From Bacteroidota bacterium (GTDB lineage: Bacteria > Bacteroidota > Bacteroidia > Bacteroidales > Prolixibacteraceae), in assembly GCA_023428545.1 (NCBI GenBank), contig JAEYXH010000010.1:1-64000 (forward strand): DNA of 64,000 nucleotides, in the 5' to 3' direction. The notes beneath the pieces are model-generated. The model was not told the origin of the DNA. It made no database searches and saw only the letters and a program-made list of their open reading frames with translations. The translations under genes were made by a program, and so were the position numbers. This document shows, piece by piece, positions 53,007 through 60,956 of this stretch; position 1 is the stretch's first letter; each line of letters opens with the position of its first letter.

Positions 53007-55196
53007 TCAGGCTTCACCCCTCGTAACTGACAAAATGCCCTTTATATTTTTCAATTTATGCATCAGGAAATCGAGGTGATCGAGGCTGTTAACCAGCACT
53101 TTCAATACCCCTTTGAATTCGCCCCGCTCGGACTCCACATTGATGGCTCGCATTTGTACGCCAAAGTCCTTGGCTATCACATGAGAAATCTCAGAAACGA
53201 TCCCCAGGGTATCGGTACCGGTGATGTGCAGTGTTGTGAGAAATGAACCCTTACTTGCAGTATTCCTCCATTTGGTTTTTATGATACGGTAAGGGAATCT
53301 GTCAACCATTTGAGGGGCATTTGGACAAGTCACCCTGTGAATTTTTATTCCATCCTTTATGCTGACAAAACCAAATATTTCATCGCCAAAAACCGGATTG
53401 CAGCAGGGAGCCAGTTTATAAATGACATTGCTGATGTTATTGTCAATGACCAGGTAGTCATCGCCCGAGTCGATAGGTAAATCACGGATTGATTCAGCCG
53501 GAAGGATTTCCTCAAGCCTGGACTTCACATTCTGCTTTTCATCTTCCTTCAATACCGACTTAATGTCGAGCGTATCGATTTTACCGGTTGATACGGCGAT
53601 ATATAGTTCAGCGGCAGTTTTGAATGAATAATTTTTAAGCAGTTTTCGCATTGTCTCATCCGAAAGATCCATTTTCCAGTTTTTGAACTTTCGGGAAAGC
53701 ATTTCCTTGCCATTGGTGGCCTCTCGTTTCTGGGCTTCGTTCAGGCTGGCCTTGATACGGTTTTTGGCCTTGGATGTGACTACAAAATCGAGCCAGTCGG
53801 TTTTGGGTCTCTGGTTATTGGAGGTCTCGATCGAGATGGTATCTCCGTTCTTCAATCGTTGACGAATCGTTACCTTTCGGTCATTTACTTTTCCGCCAAC
53901 GCATTTGTCACCAATGTCAGAATGAATATCATATGCGAAATCGAGCAGTGTTGCACCGGAAGGCAGTTTGCGCAAGTCGCCACGCGGTGTAAAAACAAAA
54001 ATCTCGTCGCTATAAACATTTTTCTTGAACTCATCGATGAAATCAACAACGTTCACTTCAGGGTTTTCCAGGATTTCCCTGATTCCCGTCAGCCATTGAT
54101 CCAGCTCCCCGGCACCTTTGCCACCTTTATATTTCCAATGGGCGGCAACTCCTTTCTCGGCAATTTCATCCATTCGGCGTGTCCTGAGCTGAACTTCCAC
54201 CCACTTCTTTTTGGGACCCATTACCGTAGTATGGAGAGACTCGTATCCGTTTGACTTTGGAATGGTGATCCAGTCACGCATCCTTTCGGGGTTGGTCTGG
54301 TATTCGTCGGTTATTATGGAATAGACTGTCCAACAATCAGCCTTCTCATTTTTGGGATCCGATTCCAGGATGACCCGGATTGCAAAAAGGTCATAGACTT
54401 CATCAAAGGAAACTTTTTGCTTCTGCATCTTGTTCCAAATGCTGAAAATTGACTTTGTCCTGGCCTTCATGTCAAAGTTAAATCCCCTCTGTCGCAGTTT
54501 CTCCTCGATAGGCTTCACAAATTCTGCCACAAAATTTGACCTCTCCTGTTCTGTCTCTTTCAGGTTGTTCATGATTTCCTGCCACGAATCCCTTTTGACA
54601 AACTTGAGATAAAGATCCTGCAGCTCAGAATTAATTTTATAAAGTCCAAGTCTGTGGGCAAGCGGCGCATACAAATGTTGGGTCTCCGTCGCAACATTCA
54701 GCACATTGGGTGTTGGGTATTGATCGAAATTGCGCATAACCTGAAGACGGTCAGCGATTTTCAGTATAATTACCCTGACATCACCAGCCAGGGCAAGCAG
54801 CAACATTCTGAAATTTTCGGAGTGGAGTTCAACGGTATCGGTTCCAAGTGAATTTATCTTGGCCATACCATCAAGCAACATGGTTACAGTAGGACCGAAA
54901 AGAGAGCGAATTTGGTCAATTGTTGCCCTGTTTTCAAGTTTTGCATAATTCACGTTGTGCAATAAAGCTGCCACAACGGTATCGGATTCAAGTCCAATTT
55001 CATCCACAATAATGGAAGTTACCTCAAGTGAATGCCGTAAAATTGACTCTCCACTGGAAAAAGTTTGCTGCCCAATCAGTTCACGGACAAATTTCCATGC
55101 TTTTGTGATATCCTCACAGCCTTTTTCGCTGTATTGGGCTGGGAGCCTACCGGCCAGTTTATCGAAAAGTGATTCCGTATATTCCAGTTCTTCCAT
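53007..55196 (-). CDS. RelA/SpoT homologue, synthetase intact, hydrolase site degenerate
   Basis: A 729-residue RSH protein with pseudo-HD hydrolase, (p)ppGpp synthetase, TGS and ACT domains in order. In the hydrolase region, His55 is kept, but the expected HDxxED motif reads HNVNYA (residues 80-85), losing the Asp and the acidic pair. The synthetase looks intact: DLFAIRVILES, RDWITIPKSNGYESLHTTV and WVEVQLRTRRMDEIAEKGVA. TGS begins EIFVFTPRGDLRKLPSGA, and ACT lies at the end (LHITGTDTLGIVSEISHVIA). It is probably a RelA-like synthetase. The start is Met MEELEYTESL because the longer frame begins inside the ferritin terminator. Confidence 0.9.
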   Translation of the reverse strand: MEELEYTESLFDKLAGRLPAQYSEKGCEDITKAWKFVRELIGQQTFSSGESILRHSLEVTSIIVDEIGLESDTVVAALLHNVNYAKLENRATIDQIRSLFGPTVTMLLDGMAKINSLGTDTVELHSENFRMLLLALAGDVRVIILKIADRLQVMRNFDQYPTPNVLNVATETQHLYAPLAHRLGLYKINSELQDLYLKFVKRDSWQEIMNNLKETEQERSNFVAEFVKPIEEKLRQRGFNFDMKARTKSIFSIWNKMQKQKVSFDEVYDLFAIRVILESDPKNEKADCWTVYSIITDEYQTNPERMRDWITIPKSNGYESLHTTVMGPKKKWVEVQLRTRRMDEIAEKGVAAHWKYKGGKGAGELDQWLTGIREILENPEVNVVDFIDEFKKNVYSDEIFVFTPRGDLRKLPSGATLLDFAYDIHSDIGDKCVGGKVNDRKVTIRQRLKNGDTISIETSNNQRPKTDWLDFVVTSKAKNRIKASLNEAQKREATNGKEMLSRKFKNWKMDLSDETMRKLLKNYSFKTAAELYIAVSTGKIDTLDIKSVLKEDEKQNVKSRLEEILPAESIRDLPIDSGDDYLVIDNNISNVIYKLAPCCNPVFGDEIFGFVSIKDGIKIHRVTCPNAPQMVDRFPYRIIKTKWRNTASKGSFLTTLHITGTDTLGIVSEISHVIAKDFGVQMRAINVESERGEFKGVLKVLVNSLDHLDFLMHKLKNIKGILSVTRGEA

Positions 55197-55206
55197 GTGA
55201 CGAATA

Positions 55207-55236
55207 TAAAAAAAGGCTGCCAAGTTTGGCAGCCTC
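55207..55236 (-). terminator. Ferritin terminator, also in the likely RSH leader
   Basis: Stem GGCTGCC/GGCAGCC extended by AA/TT (55215-55223 with 55226-55234), followed by seven T's on the minus strand. It ends about 11 bases before the RSH start codon, so any RSH transcript from upstream must pass it. Confidence 0.9.
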
Positions 55237-55246
55237 TTCCCTATTT

Positions 55247-55254
55247 CAAAAATA
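55247..55254 (-). promoter_or_regulatory. -7 element TATTTTTG between ferritin stop and terminator
   Basis: Exact TAnnTTTG on the minus strand, two bases after the ferritin stop. A transcript would start near 55240, just before the hairpin at 55207-55236, placing the hairpin in the RSH leader. Confidence 0.45.
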
Positions 55255-55256
55255 AT

Positions 55257-55772
55257 TTACTCTGCTGCCAGTGTTTCATCTACGAAAACCCTTCCACGAA
55301 GTTCGCGGTCAAGCATAAAAATACCATTACCCTGTCCGTTGATCAACTTTAAGGTATCCAGCAATTCAGTAACATTTGCTTCTTCTTCAACCTGTTCGTC
55401 GACAAACCATTTCAGGAAGCTTACCGTGGCATGATCGCTTTCGGCGAGTGCGACATCCATGATGTTATTGATGCTGGCTGTCACTTTCTGCTCGTGCTCC
55501 AGTGTCTTTTCAAATGCATCAATTACGCCATCGAAGTCGGTTTCAACCTGTTCAATGGCTTTTTGGGTCACTTTACCTCCCCTGTCATTTACATATTTAA
55601 AAAACTTGTTGGCATGCGTCAGTTCTTCCTGATACTGAATGTACATCCAATTTGCAAATCCGGGTAATCCTTTATCGTAAAAATAGGCTGACATCGACAG
55701 ATATAGAAATGCTGAGAACTGTTCGGCATTAATCTGGTCATTGATGGCTTTTTGTACTTTTTCCTTTAACAT
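55257..55772 (-). CDS. Ferritin
   Basis: A 171-residue non-haem ferritin with a four-helix bundle. Ferroxidase ligands include Glu17 (NAEQFSAFLYLS), the EELTHANKFF block (Glu and His) and Glu residues in FEKTLEHEQKV and VDEQVEEEANV. It stores iron and protects from Fe(II)/H2O2 chemistry. It is close to E. coli FtnA in length. Two -7 elements (55803-55810 and 55823-55830) lie upstream on the minus strand, and its terminator sits between it and the RSH gene. Confidence 0.96.
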   Translation of the reverse strand: MLKEKVQKAINDQINAEQFSAFLYLSMSAYFYDKGLPGFANWMYIQYQEELTHANKFFKYVNDRGGKVTQKAIEQVETDFDGVIDAFEKTLEHEQKVTASINNIMDVALAESDHATVSFLKWFVDEQVEEEANVTELLDTLKLINGQGNGIFMLDRELRGRVFVDETLAAE

Positions 55773-55802
55773 GGTATAAATGTTTTAATGTTTGATTTTT
55801 CT

Positions 55803-55830
55803 CAAAATTAACAATTTGATTTCAAATTTA
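55803..55830 (-). promoter_or_regulatory. Two -7 elements upstream of ferritin
   Basis: TAATTTTG (55803-55810) and TAAATTTG (55823-55830) both match TAnnTTTG on the minus strand, 31 and 51 bases before the ferritin ATG. Either or both could be used. Confidence 0.5.
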
Positions 55831-56178
55831 TATCTATTTCCACAAACTTAACCAAAAGTTAAATTAGAAATATTCTTATTTAATAAATTTTCGACACAAA
55901 ATTCTATGATTAAACAATAAAATACTGATTCACAACATACAATATACTGCCATCTACCGTAATGAATTGATAATTAATAGATTCTTTTGGGCAGAAATTA
56001 ACCTTTATTGTCCAAAGCCAAATGAGATTCTACCCTGCGATTTCATGTTTAACCAGACAAAATCCATGTATTTAGTGATATAAAAATACCAACCGAATAT
56101 TAATAACGTTAAAGAAAATACCTGTCATGGATTGGTCCTGATAGCCAACTAAATGATACAGGGTACCATGAAAATTCC
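55831..56178. other. AT-rich divergent gap, ferritin to lipase-like gene
   Basis: No coding frame or repeat recognised in roughly 350 bases beyond the flanking promoter elements. Confidence 0.5.
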
Positions 56179-56186
56179 TATTTTTG
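56179..56186 (+). promoter_or_regulatory. -7 element TATTTTTG for the lipase-like gene
   Basis: Exact TAnnTTTG match, 28 bases before the ATG at 56215. Confidence 0.55.
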
Positions 56187-56214
56187 AACTGTAGTATCTA
56201 AAAAACAACATCAA

Positions 56215-57462
56215 ATGAGCCGCAAATATTTCCTTCACATTGTATTTTTCGCTCTCAGTCTGCTGATTTTCAATGCCTGTGACCTGACACCGGATGATGA
56301 ACCGAAAATCCCGATTACCAGTAATAAACACCTCATTGCCTATGGTGAAGTTGCCGGATATCCAAAACCTTTGATACAGTTAGTGATTGACTCGCTGGAG
56401 AACATGCTTGGAGATGTTGATGTTGAATTTTCCGACAAGGTAAAGTATGATGTCAGGGTTTACAAGATGACCTATAAAACAAAATTTAAAAATGACGAAG
56501 TTGTAGGTTCAGGTTTAGTTTGTGTCCCAATGATTCCCGACCAGGTTTCGGTTCCGTTACTCAGTTTCCAGAACGGCACCAATACCCTGCACAGCGATGC
56601 CCCATCCATGAATTACGGCAACCAGTTATTTACCATATTGCAGATGGTTTCTTCGTTTGGGTATGTGATCGCGATACCTGATTATCTGGGCTTTGGATCA
56701 TCCTCAACCATGTTTCATCCCTACCTTGACAGGCCATCGACGGTTTCCAGCGTTACGGATATGCTTCGAGCCATCCATGAGATGACATCGGACAAATACC
56801 TGGATATGAATTTGACTAAAGACACCTACCTGCTGGGATATTCGCAGGGAGGATGGGCTTCCATGGCGTTGAAAAAGGAAATGGAAACAAACTTACAGGA
56901 TGAATTCACATTGAAGGGGACAGTTGCCGGTGCCGGTCCATACGACCAGACTATGTTATTACGCTCTATTATGAATGTGCAGGAATATCCTATGCCTGTA
57001 TACCTGGCTTACTTATTCCACTCTATGATAAAGGTGGGGAACGTGAAAATTGCCTTAACCGATATCTTCAATGAACCTTACCAAACCAGGATTCCTACAT
57101 TATTCAACGGTCAGCGCGACAATGATTATATCAATGGTCAATTGAGCACCAAAATCAGTGAACTCTTTGTCCATGGATTCAGGACAAATCCCGATTCCAT
57201 CAAGTATGTATCCCTGTTCGAAGAATCGGATAACAACAGCATTGAACCATGGAATTCCAGCTCTCCACTTTTGCTGATGCATGGGATTGAAGATACTTAT
57301 GTGCCACTCACCCAATCAGAGAACCTGTATGCAAAATTATTGGAACAAGGCACGAATGAACAATTGGTTCAATATCAGCCTTTACCGGGTAACCATTTCA
57401 GTGCTGCCTCGCCATTTACGCTTTTCGCACTGAAATGGATTCTTGATATGCAGCAACCTTAA
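56215..57462 (+). CDS. Lipoprotein alpha/beta hydrolase (secretory-lipase-like)
   Basis: A 415-residue lipoprotein (lipobox FNAC, Cys22). The hydrolase core has SFQNGTNTLHSDAPS, IAIPDYLGFGSSS, the nucleophile elbow GYSQGG with Ser210, the acid region HGIEDTYVPL and His in GNHFSAA. The layout, with a long N-terminal lead before the core and a helical cap, resembles secretory lipases and related esterases. It acts in the envelope; substrate unknown. It is monocistronic and converges with the CoA-binding gene. Confidence 0.85.
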   Translation: MSRKYFLHIVFFALSLLIFNACDLTPDDEPKIPITSNKHLIAYGEVAGYPKPLIQLVIDSLENMLGDVDVEFSDKVKYDVRVYKMTYKTKFKNDEVVGSGLVCVPMIPDQVSVPLLSFQNGTNTLHSDAPSMNYGNQLFTILQMVSSFGYVIAIPDYLGFGSSSTMFHPYLDRPSTVSSVTDMLRAIHEMTSDKYLDMNLTKDTYLLGYSQGGWASMALKKEMETNLQDEFTLKGTVAGAGPYDQTMLLRSIMNVQEYPMPVYLAYLFHSMIKVGNVKIALTDIFNEPYQTRIPTLFNGQRDNDYINGQLSTKISELFVHGFRTNPDSIKYVSLFEESDNNSIEPWNSSSPLLLMHGIEDTYVPLTQSENLYAKLLEQGTNEQLVQYQPLPGNHFSAASPFTLFALKWILDMQQP

Positions 57463-57517
57463 TTCACAGTATCCTATTAATAGCATGACACATCCCTCCT
57501 TCCATAAGTAGGGTATA

Positions 57518-57976
57518 TTATGCCATTTTCGGATATGAGCCTGTGACTTTGGTCAGCCAACGGTGAAAATTATGAAATCCCTTAACGGGCTCTGCAAACA
57601 TAAGGATACATTTTTTTGAAATTACAATCAGATTGTTCTGTCGGGCAAAGGCAAGGGCCTCCTCTGTCTCGGAGCTCTGCTGGATCCAGACTTTTTTAAT
57701 ATGAGTTCCAACAGAAGCCTTTAGTAAGGACAGGGTATTTGCTGAAGGGGTAACAATATACAGGTTTTCCACGTCAGTGGGTAATTCCTGAATCTGCCTG
57801 CGACAAGGAACATTTAGGATCATGTTGGCTTCGGGGTGGATAGGTACCAAGTCAAAACCTCTGCTTTTTAGCTCCTTAAAAACAATTGCACCGAATTTTT
57901 CAGGGTTTCGGGAGGCTCCTGCGAATGCCATTTTTTTGGGTTCGAGGAATTCTTTGATTTCTGTCAGTGTTGCCAT
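57518..57976 (-). CDS. CoA-binding domain protein
   Basis: A 152-residue Rossmann-fold protein of the CoA_binding_2 (YccU-like) family. The nucleotide-binding loop is AGASRNPEKFG; LVPIHPEANMILNVPCRRQ and VWIQQSSETEEALAFARQNN follow the family pattern. Stand-alone members bind CoA but their role is unclear. It is 65 bases downstream of the FAH-type gene on the same strand. Confidence 0.85.
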   Translation of the reverse strand: MATLTEIKEFLEPKKMAFAGASRNPEKFGAIVFKELKSRGFDLVPIHPEANMILNVPCRRQIQELPTDVENLYIVTPSANTLSLLKASVGTHIKKVWIQQSSETEEALAFARQNNLIVISKKCILMFAEPVKGFHNFHRWLTKVTGSYPKMA

Positions 57977-58040
57977 AAGTACTCAAGTTTTTGGTCGTCA
58001 TTATATAGGTAGGCAAATGACATATATGTTACAATCCAGG

Positions 58041-58655
58041 CTATTTGACTTTGAAACGGAACATTTCCTGCGCCTCCAAATAACCGGCAAGAACATCGCC
58101 TGAATGAACAGGCCCCACTCCTACCGGTGTCCCGGTATAGATCAGGTCCCCGATTTTCAGGGTAACAAAACTGGAAACATAAGAGATAATCGTATCGAAA
58201 TCGTAAATCATCAGGCCCGAGTTCCCATCTTGTACCGTATTTCCGTTTATATCCAAACGGAAACCGATATTTTTCAGGTCTTCAAATGACTCCACCGGCA
58301 AGAATACAGAACCTATTACAGCAGCACGGTCAAAAGCTTTTGCCTTCTCCCATGGTAATCCTTTGGCTTTAAGCTTGTTTTGCACATCCCTCGCCGTAAA
58401 GTCGATTCCCAATCCGATGGCATCGTAATACCGATGAGCAAATCGTTTTTCGATTCCTTTTCCTAACTTGCCTACGCGCAATACCAGTTCCACTTCGTGG
58501 TGTACATCACTGGTCCATTCAGGGATAAAAAACGGATCGTTGTTCCTGAGAAGCGATGAATCTGGTTTCATAAAGAAAACCGGTTCGTCGGGTACCTCAT
58601 TATTCAATTCCTGAATGTGAGCGACATAATTCCGACCGATACAAATAATTTTCAT
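58041..58655 (-). CDS. Fumarylacetoacetate hydrolase family protein
   Basis: A 204-residue FAH-superfamily protein from Met MKIICIGRNYVAHIQEL; the frame extends 13 codons but the family begins here. Metal-binding carboxylates lie in HHEVELVLRVGK and the GIDFTARDVQ block; FFMKPDSSLL and DLIYTGTPVGVGPVHSGD are also typical. Short single-domain members act as acylpyruvases or oxaloacetate tautomerases/decarboxylases. The precise substrate is not clear from sequence. Confidence 0.9.
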   Translation of the reverse strand: MKIICIGRNYVAHIQELNNEVPDEPVFFMKPDSSLLRNNDPFFIPEWTSDVHHEVELVLRVGKLGKGIEKRFAHRYYDAIGLGIDFTARDVQNKLKAKGLPWEKAKAFDRAAVIGSVFLPVESFEDLKNIGFRLDINGNTVQDGNSGLMIYDFDTIISYVSSFVTLKIGDLIYTGTPVGVGPVHSGDVLAGYLEAQEMFRFKVK

Positions 58656-58736
58656 ATTGCATTGTATTTTTTCAAAAACGGGCCATGGGCACAATAATGC
58701 GACCTTGGCCCGTTTCTGTGGATTACAAAATTTCCC

Positions 58737-59549
58737 TTAAGAGCTTTTCTCCTTCATTCTGAGGAGAATCCTTGTCAGGACTTTTTTAGTGTATAAAGGA
58801 AAATCACCATTGAGAATCCAACCGTAATAACCAGGTTGTTCACGTAAAACCTTCTCGACAGATTGCCCTTTGTTTTTACCGAAATTAAAAACTTCAACCC
58901 CATTTTCATCATAGATGATACGGCCCATATAATCCACGTTCCTGTCATAGGATGAAAACTGGCTGAGTTTCTCGACATCATTTTCAATTGGAAAAGATAA
59001 CTTTCCATTGTTATCCTCATATCCAACACCTTCATACTGGTCGAGCTGGGCTTTTAAGACTTCGTAGGTCGCCCTGGTATCGGCAAGGGCATTGTGGGCA
59101 TCCGTCAGCTCCTTATTGCAATAAAACTTATAGGCTGCAGTAAGGGTTCTTTTTTCCATTTTATGAAAAATTGCCTGAACGTCAACGAATTTTCTCTTTT
59201 TAAAATCCACATCCACATCAACCCTCAGGAACTCTTCAGCAAGTAATGGTATATCAAACCGATTGGAATTGAATCCTGCCAGATCACATCCTTCGAGGAA
59301 TCGGGCCAGGGTTTTTGCCACCTCCTTAAAAGGTGGGGCATCTTTTACATCCTGATCAAAAATTCCATGAATTCGTGATGCCGCCTCAGGAATAGGCATT
59401 TCCGGGTTTATCCTGAAAACTTTTTCTTCCTCGCTACCGTCGGCATTTACCTTTAAAAGTGCGATTTCAACAATCCGGTCACTGGCAACATTGATTCCCG
59501 TGGTTTCAAGGTCAAGAAACACCAGAGGATTTTTTAATTGGAGATCCAT
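58737..59549 (-). CDS. DnaQ-like 3'-5' exonuclease
   Basis: A 270-residue DEDDh exonuclease from Met MDLQLKNPLVFLDLETTG with Asp13 and Glu15 in motif I. Motif II is in AGFNSNRFDIPLL and motif III is DAHNALADTRATYEVL (His and Asp). The C-terminal 80 residues (FNFGKNKGQSVEKVLREQP, GYYGWIL) form a small domain seen attached to such exonucleases in this phylum. It could proofread or trim DNA or RNA ends. It follows dnaN on the same strand with a hairpin between, so linkage to replication is plausible. Confidence 0.9.
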   Translation of the reverse strand: MDLQLKNPLVFLDLETTGINVASDRIVEIALLKVNADGSEEEKVFRINPEMPIPEAASRIHGIFDQDVKDAPPFKEVAKTLARFLEGCDLAGFNSNRFDIPLLAEEFLRVDVDVDFKKRKFVDVQAIFHKMEKRTLTAAYKFYCNKELTDAHNALADTRATYEVLKAQLDQYEGVGYEDNNGKLSFPIENDVEKLSQFSSYDRNVDYMGRIIYDENGVEVFNFGKNKGQSVEKVLREQPGYYGWILNGDFPLYTKKVLTRILLRMKEKSS

Positions 59550-59599
59550 ATATAAGTTTATTTCGGCTTCTCTTTCACAGAGAGCCATTATTAAAGAAT

Positions 59600-59644
59600 C
59601 AGGGGTTTCTTGCCATACTTAGTTCAAACAGCAAAAAACCCCTG
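59600..59644 (-). terminator. Hairpin after dnaN
   Basis: Arms CAGGGGTTT and AAACCCCTG with outer/inner TTGC/GCAA pairing, about 25 bases after the dnaN stop. The T tract is poor on the minus strand, so termination may be partial. Confidence 0.5.
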
Positions 59645-59669
59645 TTGTCAAATCCATCAATTATATAGG

Positions 59670-60800
59670 TCAGACATTTATCATCATCGGCATCAGCAAC
59701 ATCAATACATCCTCGTCCTGGTCTTCTTTTTCTTCGGGAAGGATCAGGCCGGCGCGCGAAGGATCACTCATTTCGAGGCGAACTTCAGATGAGGGGATAT
59801 TGGATAATATTTCCTGCAAAAACAAGGATTTAAAGCCAATTTCCATATCCTCTCCCTCGTATTCGCATTGCAGCCTTTCAACTGCAGAAATTGAAAAATC
59901 AATATCCTGGGCAGAAACAACCATCTGGGATCCTGAAAGGGACAACTTTACGAGGTTACTTGCCTGGTTGGCAAATACCGACACACGTTTAACCGTATTA
60001 TAGAACGCCAGTCGGTCGATCACCATTGAGTTGGGATTGTTTGCCGGGATAACAGAATTATAACTTGGATAATTACCTTCAACGAGTCGACATATCAACT
60101 GGTAATTACTAAGCCTGAAAAAGGCATTCTTGTCATTGAACTCAACAAGGATTTCGGCAGTTTCCTTTGAAAGGAGACTCTTCAGGAGTGCAGCTGGTTT
60201 TTTCGGCAGAATAAAAGAAGCTTCCAGTTCGTTCTTCACATCCAACCTGCGATAACGGACCAGTTTATGCGCATCGGATGCAACGAAACTCATATAATCA
60301 TGGGTCATTTCCACGAATATTCCGTTCATGACGGGCCTAAGTTCATCGTCAGCCGTGGCGAACAGCGTTTTATCAATACCTTTTAACAAAGATTTGTGAT
60401 TAACTTTCACAGAAGCTCCGGAATCGGCATCCATGGTTGGAATTTCAGGAAAATCCTCACCATCGTATCCCACAATACTGTATTTCCCATTCTCAGACAG
60501 AATCTGGATCCCAAAAGTACTGTTGTCAACATGGAAAGTCAACGGTTGTTCTGGAAATTCTTTTAAAGTGTCAATCAACAATTTTGCAGGCACAGCGATA
60601 ATGCCTTCTCCATCAACATTGTCCAGCTCAATTCTGGTAATGAGGGTGGATTCTATATCAGAAGCCGTGATGGTCAGGTTGTTTTCTGTGATTTCGAACA
60701 GAAAATTATCGAGAATTGGCATTGTGCTTTTACTGCTGATCACTTTACTGATGGCAGTCAAATGACTTAATAATTCGGTGCTGGAAATTACAAACTTCAT
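59670..60800 (-). CDS. dnaN: DNA polymerase III beta sliding clamp
   Basis: A 376-residue DnaN from Met MKFVISSTELLSHLTAISK; the frame extends 15 codons upstream but the family starts here. Three clamp domains are evident, with KSTMPILDNFLFEI, FATADDELRPVMNGIFVEM and the end MLLMPMMINV matching the C-terminal LMPM rule. It encircles DNA and tethers the polymerase. It is not beside dnaA or recF here, as is usual for Bacteroidota where the dnaA-dnaN-recF cluster is broken up. Confidence 0.97.
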   Translation of the reverse strand: MKFVISSTELLSHLTAISKVISSKSTMPILDNFLFEITENNLTITASDIESTLITRIELDNVDGEGIIAVPAKLLIDTLKEFPEQPLTFHVDNSTFGIQILSENGKYSIVGYDGEDFPEIPTMDADSGASVKVNHKSLLKGIDKTLFATADDELRPVMNGIFVEMTHDYMSFVASDAHKLVRYRRLDVKNELEASFILPKKPAALLKSLLSKETAEILVEFNDKNAFFRLSNYQLICRLVEGNYPSYNSVIPANNPNSMVIDRLAFYNTVKRVSVFANQASNLVKLSLSGSQMVVSAQDIDFSISAVERLQCEYEGEDMEIGFKSLFLQEILSNIPSSEVRLEMSDPSRAGLILPEEKEDQDEDVLMLLMPMMINV

Positions 60801-60956
60801 AAACAATATTTTTGTTGATTTTTTTACGTCTAACATATTCGGCAAGCCTTATAAATCACTGCAATACACTGTCAATAAAATTTATGCGGCTGACTCTTAA
60901 AAAGTACGAATATACTAACTTCTGACAGAAAGATTTACAATTCGTGTCGCAATTTT

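Noticed and set aside
55197..55223. N-terminal extension of the RSH protein (first nine residues of the longest frame)
   Set aside because: It begins inside the ferritin terminator hairpin and T tract; the ATG at 55196 is sufficient.
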